Positions 1-8,060 of a DNA stretch of 32,712 nucleotides are shown here, piece after piece. The translations under genes were made by a program, and so were the position numbers. The notes beneath the pieces were generated by a model. It was not told where the DNA came from. It was given only the letters and a program-made list of their open reading frames with translations, and did not search any database. The first letter of the stretch is position 1. Each line of letters starts with the position of its first letter. The stretch is from Candidatus Freyrarchaeum guaymasense (lineage in GTDB: Archaea > Asgardarchaeota > Jordarchaeia > Jordarchaeales > Freyrarchaeaceae): assembly GCA_030587405.1 (NCBI GenBank), contig JAUQZD010000006.1, positions 1 through 32,712 on the forward strand, written 5' to 3'.

Positions 1-576
1 GAGGAGCTTATGAGGAAGCCTGTCGGCAAGCTTTCCGGCGGCGAGAGGAAGAGGGTCTCCATATGCGTCGGCTTAATCCATGAACCACGTGTCCTGCTCT
101 TAGACGAACCTACAACAGGTCTCGACGCACACCTGAGGATAGACGTGCTAAATTACTTAAGGGACATTAACAAGAAATACAAGGTAACGATCGGCATAGT
201 GAGCCACGACTTGGAAACCGCAGAGTTCTGTGATAGAGTCGTCGTGCTGGATCGAGGGCGCGTGATGATTTTTGGAAATCCTAGGGAATTTGTTGAACGC
301 GTCCCTGCAGGATACGCCTTCATCGTCTCGTTCGGAAAGCTTGGAGAAAGAGATCTTTCTAGGATTGAAAGGATAAGGTTCGTCACTAGAGTGTTGCAAG
401 TAGGCAGAGGAACGGTCAAGGTGTTCGTTAAGAGAATTGAGGAACCCCTCAATCTCTTGGTCGAAGAGCTGGAAAGAATCGGATTGACGCCTTCCAGCAT
501 AGTCTCAAGCGACATAACATTCACGGATTATTTCCGGCTGAGTGCCTTAGAGAGGGAGGAAGAAACCTACTTTTGA
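1..576 (+). CDS. ABC transporter ATP-binding protein, C-terminal part
   Basis: The frame is open from base 1, so the N-terminus, including the Walker A region, lies outside the window. Visible are the ABC signature LSGGERKR, Walker B (VLLLDEP) followed by the D-loop (TTGLDAH), and the switch histidine in IVSHD. These define the nucleotide-binding half of an ABC ATPase that would power a membrane permease. About 90 residues follow the ATPase core and look like the C-terminal regulatory extension common in ABC-2-type exporters. The substrate is unknown and the permease is not in the window; a permease upstream is an inference. The 3' end overlaps the convergent gene at 567 by 10 bp, so no room is left for a separate terminator. 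Confidence 0.93.
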   Translation, partial: EELMRKPVGKLSGGERKRVSICVGLIHEPRVLLLDEPTTGLDAHLRIDVLNYLRDINKKYKVTIGIVSHDLETAEFCDRVVVLDRGRVMIFGNPREFVERVPAGYAFIVSFGKLGERDLSRIERIRFVTRVLQVGRGTVKVFVKRIEEPLNLLVEELERIGLTPSSIVSSDITFTDYFRLSALEREEETYF

Positions 577-1394
577 AGGACGCTTACTGCAGCAGCCATC
601 GCTACAGCCCCTAAATACTCATTGGGAGGCGCCGCCCTTGACGTGTCAATGATAACCTTTCTCATGTTCGCGTAGAGTGCACCGTAGGATCTGCCAGAGC
701 CCAAGTGAACCAAGGTCCTGTAAATTAGGTTTCCCGATATCCCGTCAGGAGCTATTATTACGTTCGCTCCCTCAGAGACAGCATTCTCTATTAAGATTTG
801 GTAGTGTTCGGCATTATAGCCTCTCTCCCTTAGGTTGGCTGCAACAACCTCGGCTTCCCTTATCGTTGCGTCAACTCTCTGGCTCCGCCCCACGTCCCCC
901 AGCCTCCCTCCCGAAAGAACGGATATTTTCTCCTTCATCCCTATTTTTCTAAGAAAGTTGGCTGCTTCAACCGCCAGCCTCACCTTTTCCTCGACGTTTC
1001 CTCCCTCGTCTACCCCTACCGGGGCGAACATGAATTGGTGGTTCTTCGCTGTTTCTAGGAGGGCTACCCTAAACGTCTTATTCACTTTAAATTTTGCCTT
1101 CACCTGCTTCAGGAACACCGATGAACTCAGCGTTCCTCTTACGACCCCATCCACCTCCCCTGAAGTAAGCAGCCTCAGAGCTTCCTCTTCAGGGCTGCTT
1201 GAAGGTAGAAACTCTACCTCGTGCATATGCCCCTTCAGTTTTTCTTCTCCTATAAGGGTTGGCTCGGGGAGTCCCTCAGCTCGGAGAAGCCTTACCGCCG
1301 CTACGAGCCTTTCTACCGAGTGTGGCTCCCCTACGCCAACGATCACTCTCACCTTGCTCCTCCTGGCATGCTCGAGGATCCTCGAGAATATCAC
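567..1394 (-). CDS. mtxX: MtxX-like protein (methanogenesis marker 4 type, phosphotransacetylase fold)
   Basis: The 275-residue protein resembles the phosphate acetyl/butyryl-transferase superfamily. It begins with a nucleotide-like motif (VRVIVGVGEPHS) and has the family-like segment PDGISGNLIYRTLVHLG near the C-terminus. Size and pattern fit MtxX, the methanogenesis marker protein 4 family, whose biochemical role is not settled. The start is GTG at 1394, 11 bases after the stop of the upstream aminopeptidase gene, with GAGGGA just before it, so the two genes form an operon. The link to hydrogen and heterodisulfide metabolism elsewhere in the window fits this family but is inference. Assignment is by eye; an ordinary phosphotransacetylase paralogue is the main alternative. 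Confidence 0.65.
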   Translation of the reverse strand: MIFSRILEHARRSKVRVIVGVGEPHSVERLVAAVRLLRAEGLPEPTLIGEEKLKGHMHEVEFLPSSSPEEEALRLLTSGEVDGVVRGTLSSSVFLKQVKAKFKVNKTFRVALLETAKNHQFMFAPVGVDEGGNVEEKVRLAVEAANFLRKIGMKEKISVLSGGRLGDVGRSQRVDATIREAEVVAANLRERGYNAEHYQILIENAVSEGANVIIAPDGISGNLIYRTLVHLGSGRSYGALYANMRKVIIDTSRAAPPNEYLGAVAMAAAVSVLQK

Positions 1395-1405
1395 TTCCCT
1401 TCCCT

Positions 1406-2476
1406 CTAAACGATTTTTTCATGCGCTTTCTCGAGGGCTAACCTCACCAGTTTTATCGCGTTTTCAACGTCCTTAACGTTTAAGACTTCCACTGGGGTGT
1501 GAATGTAGCGTGTCGGTATCGAAAGGACGGCCGCTGGCACCCCTCCCCGTGCTAACGCTATTTCTGTTGCATCCGTTGTCCCTCCCTCAAATACTTCTAA
1601 CTGGTAGGGGATATTGTTTTCCTCAGCCGTCTCTATTAGCAGACTTCTTGGAAGCGGGTGGGATATTAACCCTCCCCCGAGGCTTTCACGTCTACCGTCG
1701 GCTACGGTTATGGCTGGACCCTTGCCTAGTCTGACTGGAACGTCGCGTTCCTCCACTCCAGGATAGTCTCCTGTAGCCGTCACGTCTATGGCTATTCCCA
1801 TGTCTGGGTTGATCGAGAACGTCGAGGTTCGCGCCCCCCTAAGACCTACCTCCTCCATGACCGATGCAACACCGTAAACGTCCACTTCAGGGTCAATGCT
1901 CTTCATCACTTCTATTAGAATTAAGCATCCCACCCTATCGTCAAATGCCTTGCCGCAGAGATGGCCATTCTTTAATTCTATCATGTCTCCAACCCACGTT
2001 ATCGGGCTTCCCACCTTCACCCCCCACTTCTCAGCCTCTTCCCTACTAGTTGCCCCTATGTCTATGAACATCTGATTTCTCTCAACTGTTTTTTTGCGTC
2101 TCTCCTCTGGCAGCAAGTGGGGAGGTGTTGCCCCTATCACCCCCGGAATGCTTTCTTTCTCGGTGTGCACCAGAACACGCTGGTTTAAAACGGTCTGGTC
2201 AAAGAACCCTCCTAGGTAAGCAAATCTAATGAATCCTTCCTTCTCTATGTACTTGACGACCATCCCTATCTCATCCATGTGGGCTGCTATCATAACTTTT
2301 AACCGTCCTTTCCCTCCCTTTTTAATGCAAATTAGGTTTCCCAACCGGTCTTCCCGTATCTCGTCGACGTGCCCTTCGAGTTCTTCTCTAATTATCCTCC
2401 TTACATTTTCTTCATATCCAGGTGGTGCACAAGCCTCTACAAGCCTTTTTAAGGTCGACTTCAAGCTTTCACCCAT
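1406..2476 (-). CDS. M42 family glutamyl aminopeptidase / endoglucanase-like metallopeptidase
   Basis: This is a cytoplasmic dinuclear zinc or cobalt aminopeptidase of family M42 (TET-type), which trims peptides. Metal ligands and catalytic residues are visible in order: AAHMDEIG (His, Asp), KAFDDRVG (bridging Asp), VMEEVGLRGA (catalytic Glu and ligand), AIDVTATGD (Asp) and TRYIHTPVEV (final His). Length from the chosen ATG is 356 residues, normal for M42. The frame stays open upstream to 2710, but that stretch lacks family character, is rich in Pro, Arg and Cys, and lies on a structured element. The ATG at 2476 has GGGGGTG at good spacing and starts directly with the M42 N-terminal helix. 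It is co-directional with the MtxX-like gene. Confidence 0.93.
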   Translation of the reverse strand: MGESLKSTLKRLVEACAPPGYEENVRRIIREELEGHVDEIREDRLGNLICIKKGGKGRLKVMIAAHMDEIGMVVKYIEKEGFIRFAYLGGFFDQTVLNQRVLVHTEKESIPGVIGATPPHLLPEERRKKTVERNQMFIDIGATSREEAEKWGVKVGSPITWVGDMIELKNGHLCGKAFDDRVGCLILIEVMKSIDPEVDVYGVASVMEEVGLRGARTSTFSINPDMGIAIDVTATGDYPGVEERDVPVRLGKGPAITVADGRRESLGGGLISHPLPRSLLIETAEENNIPYQLEVFEGGTTDATEIALARGGVPAAVLSIPTRYIHTPVEVLNVKDVENAIKLVRLALEKAHEKIV

Positions 2477-2572
2477 CTGATGGCACCCCCAACAACACGT
2501 TAAATGCTCCCCTCTTAAACTATTCTCGCCCCCTCGCAGGATTTGCCTTGCGAAACAGTTAAAATTTGGTAG

Positions 2573-2740
2573 GTGTTTGTGAGTGCTGGTCTGGCCACAG
2601 GGTGGCCTATGAGGGCGGAACCTTTGGACGTGGGGTTCCGGGGTCCCCCCGAAAGCCCCATCAGAGGCGTACGCCCCGATGACGGGGAAACGCCTGACAG
2701 ACCAAAACACACACTACCCATAAAAGCCTATCAAGCGTGA
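2573..2740 (+). ncRNA. strongly structured intergenic element; RNA gene or insertion-element remnant
   Basis: The gap between the aminopeptidase and prepilin peptidase genes holds a GC-rich block with nested complementarity. Stems seen: GGTCT/AGACC (2588-2592 with 2699-2703) closing the block; GGCCAC/GTGGCC (2593-2598 with 2602-2607); GGAACC/GGTTCC (2617-2622 with 2634-2639); GGGG/CCCC (2640-2643 with 2656-2659); and AGGCGT/ACGCCT (2665-2670 with 2690-2695) enclosing CCCCG-ATGA-CGGGG (2674-2687). This is a closed multibranch fold. A 55-codon frame from GTG 2573 to TGA 2738-2740 also runs through it and has the look of a TnpB tail, so a decayed IS605-type right end with its guide-RNA scaffold is an alternative. 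It matches neither tRNA nor the signatures I know for RNase P or SRP RNA. Confidence 0.45.
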
Positions 2741-2760
2741 ACCCCTACATCCCTGAACGT

Positions 2761-3342
2761 TTAGGCTTGAAATGTTAGAGTAAGCATGTTTCCGAAGAAG
2801 AATGAAACCAGAAAGCTTATTGTTATGATTGGAATGGCTGGAGGGAACCATTGAAGGTATCCCTTGATACCCCTGCTTGCCCTCGACTTGTCAGCTTTAT
2901 CATGGCAGCACGAATAAACCTCCCTTTCCCCTCTAGCAGCCTGCAGGAGGATCCTCACCGAGGAGAATGCCCCCAATAATATGAAGAAGTTTACTGTCAG
3001 TGTGGCAGGGAATAGTAAGGGCGATCTACCTGCAGTAGGTACGAGGATGGACGTTAAAATGATGGCTTTACAGTCCGCTCCCCCAAGAATTCTAAACCGG
3101 TGCAGTAAATATGCAAGTGATAACGCTGCTACTATATTCATGCATGCCTCCTCAGGGAGAAGCAACAGCATTTTAACCTTTAAGGTCATTAATGCGATTC
3201 CCAGCGTAAATGGCGCAATCCAAACCTTATTTTGAACCATTTTGCTTTTCACGTCCAAGTATGATGCGTAACTTAGGGTTAAGAGTGCTACGGTAAGTGA
3301 GAGGATTTGGAGAACACACCTCAGGGGGTATACCTCCTTCAC
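2761..3342 (-). CDS. A24 family prepilin/prearchaellin peptidase
   Basis: This is a membrane aspartyl protease that removes class III signal peptides from pilins or archaellins. The two catalytic aspartates are visible: the first in YASYLDVKSK near the N-terminus, the second in GGADCKAI, equivalent to the family GxGD motif with Ala before the Asp. Several hydrophobic segments are separated by short loops, and a final one sits at the C-terminus. The best start is GTG at 3342, whose GTGA overlaps the gltX stop and implies translational coupling, giving 193 residues. A longer frame to 3393 would run inside gltX and adds nothing membrane-like. No pilin gene is in the window, so its substrate is unknown. 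Confidence 0.82.
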   Translation of the reverse strand: MKEVYPLRCVLQILSLTVALLTLSYASYLDVKSKMVQNKVWIAPFTLGIALMTLKVKMLLLLPEEACMNIVAALSLAYLLHRFRILGGADCKAIILTSILVPTAGRSPLLFPATLTVNFFILLGAFSSVRILLQAARGEREVYSCCHDKADKSRASRGIKGYLQWFPPAIPIITISFLVSFFFGNMLTLTFQA

Positions 3343-5084
3343 TCGTGAGCGAAGAATACCTTTATTTCCGGAGTAACCTCGTCCACCCTGCAAAAACCGT
3401 ACCGTTCAAACTGTACGAGCTGGCCTTCGCTAAGGTTCCTGCACTCCGGCTCTCCTAGTCCCTTTACAGCCTCCCCGTCCGGCTTGATAACGGTGATTGG
3501 AAGGCACCCGTCAACGGGAACCCAGTGGATGATCGGAGCTTTTCTCCCTCTAGCTTCGCTAACATCCAAACTGTGAAATACGCCTAAAGGCGGAGATGAA
3601 CGTTGAACCCTAAAGTTCAGTAAGTCCTTGAGTCTAACCATGGAGTCCTCCTCTAGACGTTTCGCATCATCTCTATCTATGTAAACACGTACCTTCCCCT
3701 CCTCAACTCGGACCTTCACTATCCTCCTGCCCCGCTCCGGAAAGTCCGGGTGGAGGGGTGGATGAGCGGTAAGCGTATCAACAGTCACACCTTCTATGAC
3801 TAGTTCAACAGGCTTCTCAACGAAAAAATACCTGTTTGCTTCAGGATCCACTATGCGTCTATTAATCGCATACAGCATCTCAGGACTATACTCCACATCA
3901 ATCATGCTCAGCCCAAGGCTGAGCATTGACTCCCTTAAGGCCTTAGGCTGGATTCCTCTCTTTTGAAGCGATTGGAGGCTCCACGTGCGGGGGTCACTCC
4001 AACCCATGTAAACTCCCTCTTCTATTTTCTTCCTTGCCTCCGTCTTACTAAGCTTTAACCCCTTAAAGATAATCATTCCATAATGTATAAACTCCACTTC
4101 CGGCCATCCATATATCTTCCACACAAACCTCTCGATGACATCCTCTTTGAACAGGTCTTTCCCTCTAAGTATGTGCGTCACCCCTAGCAGATGATCATCT
4201 ATCGCCCAGGAGAACTCTAAAAGTGGCCAGACACGATATCTTGACCCGACCCTTGGGTGTACCCTCTCGGAAATACGCATTATAACATGATCTCTTATGG
4301 CAGGGTCAGGCTGGTCCATCCCCGTCTTTAACCTTACAACGGCCTCTCCCTCGCCGTAAACTCCGCTAAGCATCTCATCCCATTTCTCAAGGTTCTCCTC
4401 GACGCTTGTCTCCCTATGAGGACAGGCTTTCCCTTTCTCCTTAAACTTCCGCCGCCACTCTTCACGTTCACAAGTGCACACGTAAGCATATCCTCTTCTG
4501 ATCAAGTCCTCACAGTACTTGTAAAATATGGGGATCCTATCCGACTTGTAGAATTCCCTATGCCATTTAACACCTAGCCAACGCAACCCTTCCCTTATTA
4601 GCTCATAAGCTTCGCCTACAACGAACTTTTCCCCCCCTCCAATCGTGTCGTCGAATACCAAGAGAAGTTCTCCATCATACTTCTTCACATACTCGTCGTT
4701 TAAAATCGCCATTCTGGCATTCCCTATGTGAAGGGGCCCTGAAGGATACGGGGCGAGCCTCATGACAACTTTCTCATACTTTTCAACGTTTGGAAGAGGA
4801 GGCAGCTCCCTTTCCTCCCTCTTTTCCCTCTCCTTCATCATTTCAGGTGCAATCTCTGAGAGCTTCGCTTTCTGAACCTCTAAGGGCATCTTGTTTACTT
4901 CCTCCACCAGACCCAAGACGACGCTAAGAACCTCCTTAGCTTTCGACCTGAGCTCCGGCATTTCGGACAGAATCTTCCCTAACACCGCCTTAGGATTAGC
5001 CTTCCCTCCATACTTCACCGCATTAGCAAGCACGTGCTTAAGGAAAACCTCATTTAACTCTGGTGAAGCCTCCACCACAACCAC
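3339..5084 (-). CDS. gltX: glutamyl-tRNA synthetase, archaeal type
   Basis: The enzyme charges tRNA-Glu; where no GlnRS exists it usually also charges tRNA-Gln for later amidation. At 581 residues it has normal archaeal length. Class I motifs are present: LHIGNAR (HIGH equivalent) after a roughly 100-residue archaeal N-terminal domain, and LKLSKTEARK (KMSKS equivalent). CTCEREEW and the later CPHRE give cysteines typical of the archaeal insertion. The C-terminal beta-barrels of the GlnRS-like anticodon domain follow. The start is GTG at 5084, with further GTG codons at 5078 and 5075 as alternatives. A TATA-like ATTTTTAAAGG (about 5133-5143) fits a short leader carrying GAGGAGAAGG. The prepilin peptidase gene follows with a GTGA overlap. 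Confidence 0.97.
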   Translation of the reverse strand: MVVVEASPELNEVFLKHVLANAVKYGGKANPKAVLGKILSEMPELRSKAKEVLSVVLGLVEEVNKMPLEVQKAKLSEIAPEMMKEREKREERELPPLPNVEKYEKVVMRLAPYPSGPLHIGNARMAILNDEYVKKYDGELLLVFDDTIGGGEKFVVGEAYELIREGLRWLGVKWHREFYKSDRIPIFYKYCEDLIRRGYAYVCTCEREEWRRKFKEKGKACPHRETSVEENLEKWDEMLSGVYGEGEAVVRLKTGMDQPDPAIRDHVIMRISERVHPRVGSRYRVWPLLEFSWAIDDHLLGVTHILRGKDLFKEDVIERFVWKIYGWPEVEFIHYGMIIFKGLKLSKTEARKKIEEGVYMGWSDPRTWSLQSLQKRGIQPKALRESMLSLGLSMIDVEYSPEMLYAINRRIVDPEANRYFFVEKPVELVIEGVTVDTLTAHPPLHPDFPERGRRIVKVRVEEGKVRVYIDRDDAKRLEEDSMVRLKDLLNFRVQRSSPPLGVFHSLDVSEARGRKAPIIHWVPVDGCLPITVIKPDGEAVKGLGEPECRNLSEGQLVQFERYGFCRVDEVTPEIKVFFAHE

Positions 5085-5132
5085 CCTGAAGAAATATCTT
5101 CCTTCTCCTCAAAGAGGATAGACTAAAGTTAC

Positions 5133-5143
5133 CTTTAAAAATC
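5133..5143 (-). promoter_or_regulatory. TATA box for gltX
   Basis: On the minus strand ATTTTTAAAGG lies about 50 bases before the GTG of gltX. Initiation about 25 bases downstream would leave a leader of roughly 27 bases that contains a purine-rich ribosome site. The position fits an archaeal promoter, but this is a pattern match only. Confidence 0.45.
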
Positions 5144-5341
5144 CCTCCCCCTCACCGGATGCAAACCCCGAAATTTAATTAGAAGGTAAAACCTCATCAA
5201 CTAAACAATCAGCCTCTCTCCCTTAAACGCTTAGGAACGCTAGATTACCTCATGGAGCGCTTTGACTCGAAAGTTTTAAAATCACGTTGCCTCCTCGAAC
5301 CTACTGGCGTAGGCTGCCTCCCTTACGTGAGGGGTGTCATA

Positions 5342-6025
5342 TTGATAAAGGTGATTATCTTCGACCTTGACGGAACCCTAATAGATACTAGGGAACGCTT
5401 CTTCATGGTTTTCAATAAAACATTGGAGTCCTTCTCCCTAAACCCCCTAACTAAAAGGAGATTTAACGAGCTCTACTCGAGAGCATCCCTAGACGAAGCT
5501 ATTCCTAAAGAACTTCAAAAGAATTTTTGGGAAAAGTTTCTCCACGACTATGGTAGAACATGCTCAGAGAAGGATTCACCCTTCCCCGGAGTAAAGAATG
5601 TACTCAAGGTGCTTAAGAGGAAGGGGCTAAAGATCTGTGTCGTCACAGGGAGGGCCTGTGCGGAAAGCGACGTCTGGACGGAACTTAAAAAACACGGCCT
5701 GGCCGAGTACGTCGACGCTGTGGCTTCAAAGGATGTGAAAGTAAAAGATCATTTCTTCAAGGACGAAGAGGTCTCCCGTATCTTGGCAAAGTTGAGTGTT
5801 AAGCCTCATGAATGCTTGATCGTCGGAGACTACCTCGCTGACATAGAAACAGGAAAAAAGATGGGTTCTCTCACCGTAGCCGTACTAAGTGGAGGCGTTA
5901 AGAGGGAAGTTTTAGAATCAGCCGATCCCGACCTCGTATTGGAAAGCGTCAACGACCTTCCTAGCATAGTAGATATTCTCGCTTCTAAACCCTCCAAAAA
6001 AGGATGCTTAGAACTTAACATTTAA
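5342..6025 (+). CDS. HAD-superfamily phosphatase (phosphoglycolate phosphatase-like)
   Basis: This is a Mg-dependent phosphohydrolase of the haloacid dehalogenase superfamily. Motif I is FDLDGTLID (nucleophile and acid/base Asp), motif II is VVTGR, the motif III lysine is probably in the VKVKDHFFKDEE region, and motif IV is VGDYLADIETG. A helical cap of about 80 residues lies between motifs I and II, typical of subclass I enzymes. The substrate cannot be read from sequence. I place the start at TTG 5342, which has GAGGGGTG just upstream and begins a few residues before motif I. An in-frame ATG at 5252 would add 30 residues without family character. The gene stands alone between divergent gltX and a convergent isomerase gene. 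Confidence 0.88.
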   Translation: MIKVIIFDLDGTLIDTRERFFMVFNKTLESFSLNPLTKRRFNELYSRASLDEAIPKELQKNFWEKFLHDYGRTCSEKDSPFPGVKNVLKVLKRKGLKICVVTGRACAESDVWTELKKHGLAEYVDAVASKDVKVKDHFFKDEEVSRILAKLSVKPHECLIVGDYLADIETGKKMGSLTVAVLSGGVKREVLESADPDLVLESVNDLPSIVDILASKPSKKGCLELNI

Positions 6026-6036
6026 CACTAACATAA

Positions 6037-6846
6037 TCATGGCGCTCTAAGCATTTCCTCCAGTTTCTTCCTGCTTTCAACCAGCCCTCTAAGAGAATGC
6101 ACCTCTAAAATGACTGGCACCTCGATCTTTCTCATGAATGGAAGTAGTACGTCAAACCTTATCTTTCCCTCCCCAACAGCTAAATGCTGGTCGGATTTCC
6201 CGTCGTTGTCGTGGACGTGGAAAGCAACCAAATAATCCTTCAAGGACGATATGAACCTCAAGTGTCCCTCCTCTGTTATCCCCCAAGTGTTGGCATGTCC
6301 CACATCGTAAACCACGCCCACATTTGAATCTAACCCTTCTAAGAACGATGTGAACTCCTCGGGGGAGACTAGGAGGTGCCTGTTACTTGCTCTCTCCTTA
6401 TTCTCTAAACCCAGCACGACACCTTCCTCGGAAGCATATTTTGCAAGCGATGAAACCGCCCTCTTAGACCTGACCCATGCCTTACTAAAAAGCCCTGGAG
6501 GGTAGTCTCGGGATAGTGTGCCACAGTGAACGGTTAGGTAGCATGCATCCAGCAACCCAGCCAGCTCCACACATTTCCTAGTCGCCTTCAGGGAAGCCTT
6601 ATACGTGTAATCGCAGAGACTTGCGAGGTTAATGTCAATGTATGATGAATGAAGAGCGAGGCGCAAGCTGAGCGAATCAGCCAGCTCAGCCAGCCTCCTC
6701 AAAGCCTCCCCTTCCACCCTCGCTGGGTTGAAAAGCGGCTCCTCACACTTAACCTCGACAATACTGAACCCGCTATCAGAAAAAAACTTTAAAATTTCCT
6801 CAAGGGTACCTTCGAAGTTCACAAGGGTAGCTGCTCCGATAATCAC
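6037..6846 (-). CDS. sugar phosphate isomerase/epimerase-like TIM-barrel protein (AP endonuclease 2 family)
   Basis: The sequence has the xylose isomerase-like TIM-barrel pattern with metal ligands at strand ends: SIVEVKCEEP, LALHSSYID, LTVHCGTL, LGLENKE, VVYDVGHANT, VAFHVHDNDGKSDQH (HxHD) and VILEVHS. Such enzymes act on sugars, sugar phosphates or, as endonuclease IV, on abasic DNA; which applies here is unclear. The frame is open to TTG 6882, but a TATA box at 6897-6906 predicts transcription from about 6875, downstream of that codon. GTG at 6846, with GAGGGTGG before it, is therefore preferred and gives 269 residues. The small regulator gene at 6899 lies upstream on the same strand. Confidence 0.82.
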   Translation of the reverse strand: MIIGAATLVNFEGTLEEILKFFSDSGFSIVEVKCEEPLFNPARVEGEALRRLAELADSLSLRLALHSSYIDINLASLCDYTYKASLKATRKCVELAGLLDACYLTVHCGTLSRDYPPGLFSKAWVRSKRAVSSLAKYASEEGVVLGLENKERASNRHLLVSPEEFTSFLEGLDSNVGVVYDVGHANTWGITEEGHLRFISSLKDYLVAFHVHDNDGKSDQHLAVGEGKIRFDVLLPFMRKIEVPVILEVHSLRGLVESRKKLEEMLRAP

Positions 6847-6896
6847 CTGCTCCACCCTCGCAAACGCCTTTTCCCTTTCCAAGCCTCCCAGCCAAT

Positions 6897-6906
6897 CTTT
6901 ATATGG
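6897..6906 (-). promoter_or_regulatory. TATA box for the TIM-barrel isomerase gene
   Basis: The minus-strand sequence CCATATAAAG overlaps the last codons of the upstream regulator gene. Its spacing predicts initiation near 6875, which decides the GTG start at 6846 over the upstream TTG. Confidence 0.5.
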
Positions 6907-7138
6907 AAGAAACTATCCTTTCCAAGACCCTCTTACCCTCGTCTGAAAGGGCAATCCCCCCTTCCTCCTCCCTGACAAGCCCTATTTCTAGGAAAACGTT
7001 AATTTTCGCTTTAACAATCCTCTCACTTACACCAGAAAAATCGGCTATCTCGCTTATAGAGGTAGCCCCCATTCCTAGTGCAAGAAGAACCTTCACGCCT
7101 CCCTCACCTATAAGCTGCGCCTCCGGAATAACCCTCAT
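6899..7138 (-). CDS. small winged-helix DNA-binding protein
   Basis: The 79-residue protein is a single winged helix-turn-helix. ISEIADFSGVSERIVKAKINVFLEIGLV supplies the helix-turn-helix, and REEEGGIALSDEGKRVLERI supplies the wing and last helix. This is the MarR/ArsR-like layout used by archaeal transcription regulators. It starts at ATG 7138, 7 bases after the stop of a larger tandem winged-helix gene, so the two form an operon. It carries no visible ligand domain and may act as a dimer. A long frame on the opposite strand over the same bases is an overlap artefact: its composition is Ser/Pro/Thr-rich and family-less. Confidence 0.75.
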   Translation of the reverse strand: MRVIPEAQLIGEGGVKVLLALGMGATSISEIADFSGVSERIVKAKINVFLEIGLVREEEGGIALSDEGKRVLERIVSSI

Positions 7139-7145
7139 CTAATAA

Positions 7146-7808
7146 TCACCGTCCCTCACCACTAATTCTGAAATCGAATTTTGAAAGATCTATTATTAGA
7201 AGGCGATCGGCTTCATACGGCTCCAACGACTTAAGCTTTATCACGACCATGTTCCTCTTTATCTTCCGTATTTCCGGGTTCAACTTTTCACTATGCAGCT
7301 TCTCCAGGAGAAACTCTATGAACTTGGATGGAATCTCTCTCACCTCTCCACTAATAATCATTTTCCCAACATCTCCAAGAAAGTACTGGCTGTTCCTGCC
7401 TCCGCGGCGGATGCTAATTAACCCCGCATCCAGCATTCTCTTTACATGCCATCTAACGGTATCATGGTGGAGGCCGGAGAACTCTACAATATCCCCCTGC
7501 TGAACCCCCGGATTCTCGGCGATAAACTCGAATATTCTTCGCGCATTCTCATTTCTTAAAAGGAGGAAGGCCTTCTCGGTCCTAGCATCCCTTAAATATT
7601 TGGGGTAAAAGACCGCTCTCCCACCACACTTCGTTTTCTCGAGCAGCCCTCCTGCCTCAAGCACCCTAAGGTGCCACGCCAATGTCCCAGTAGGAATGGA
7701 CAGTTCATTGGCAATCTCAAAAAAGTATGCCCCTGGATTTTCACATATCCAACGATAAATCTCTTGGCGAACCGGGTGTTGAAGACACCCTAAACGCTTA
7801 CTTAACAA
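7146..7808 (-). CDS. tandem winged-helix transcription regulator
   Basis: At 220 residues it carries two winged-helix units. The first (about 10-70) has FFEIANELSIPTGTLAWHLRVLEAGGLL followed by the wing CGGRAVFYPKYL. The second (about 85-150) has QQGDIVEFSGLHHDTVRWHVKRMLDAGLISI with wing RGGRNSQYFLG. About 70 C-terminal residues of unknown role follow. Tandem ArsR-like proteins of this type are common archaeal regulators. The start is TTG 7808 with GGTGAT upstream. It leads the two-gene regulator operon and faces a glycosyltransferase gene across a 252-bp spacer that contains a 27-bp palindrome, a likely operator. The regulated pathway is unknown. Confidence 0.82.
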   Translation of the reverse strand: MLSKRLGCLQHPVRQEIYRWICENPGAYFFEIANELSIPTGTLAWHLRVLEAGGLLEKTKCGGRAVFYPKYLRDARTEKAFLLLRNENARRIFEFIAENPGVQQGDIVEFSGLHHDTVRWHVKRMLDAGLISIRRGGRNSQYFLGDVGKMIISGEVREIPSKFIEFLLEKLHSEKLNPEIRKIKRNMVVIKLKSLEPYEADRLLIIDLSKFDFRISGEGR

Positions 7809-7892
7809 AAAACATCACCAACCACGTTATCAATACGTTAACGCCTCTATCTTTTATTTAAGCAAACCATTAAATAATATTTACTGAAACTC

Positions 7893-7919
7893 TAACCTTA
7901 AGCTTTTAAAATAAGGTTA
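7893..7919. promoter_or_regulatory. 27-bp palindrome enclosing a TATA-like box, candidate operator
   Basis: Arms TAACCTTA (7893-7900) and TAAGGTTA (7912-7919) are perfect inverted repeats separated by 11 bases containing CTTTTAAAA. A repressor dimer bound to the arms would cover a TATA-like core. It lies in the divergent spacer between the tandem winged-helix regulator gene and the glycosyltransferase gene, so autoregulation is a natural guess. Confidence 0.5.
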
Positions 7920-8002
7920 AAGGTGGGGGAGCGTTACGTGGATTCCGAATGTTGAAGGAATACCCACTGAGAGCTTAGGGTGCATCAGTAAAGGAAAAAA
8001 GT

Positions 8003-8014
8003 TTTTTATAATTT
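8003..8014 (+). promoter_or_regulatory. TATA box for the glycosyltransferase gene
   Basis: TTTTTATAATTT lies about 50 bases before ATG 8061, which fits initiation near 8034 and a leader containing GGTTCGGAG ahead of the start. Confidence 0.45.
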
Positions 8015-8060
8015 AGCGTAGAGTTGAAGGTAAGGTGGCTTCTTCTTCGAGGGTTCGGAG

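Noticed and set aside
2477..2710. N-terminal extension of the M42 aminopeptidase to 2710
   Set aside because: It lacks family sequence, runs over the structured element and is not needed; ATG 2476 has a good ribosome site.
7938..7955. A five-codon leader peptide (GTG GAT TCC GAA TGT TGA) behind GGTGGGGG
   Set aside because: It is too short to support and has no attenuator-like fold after it.
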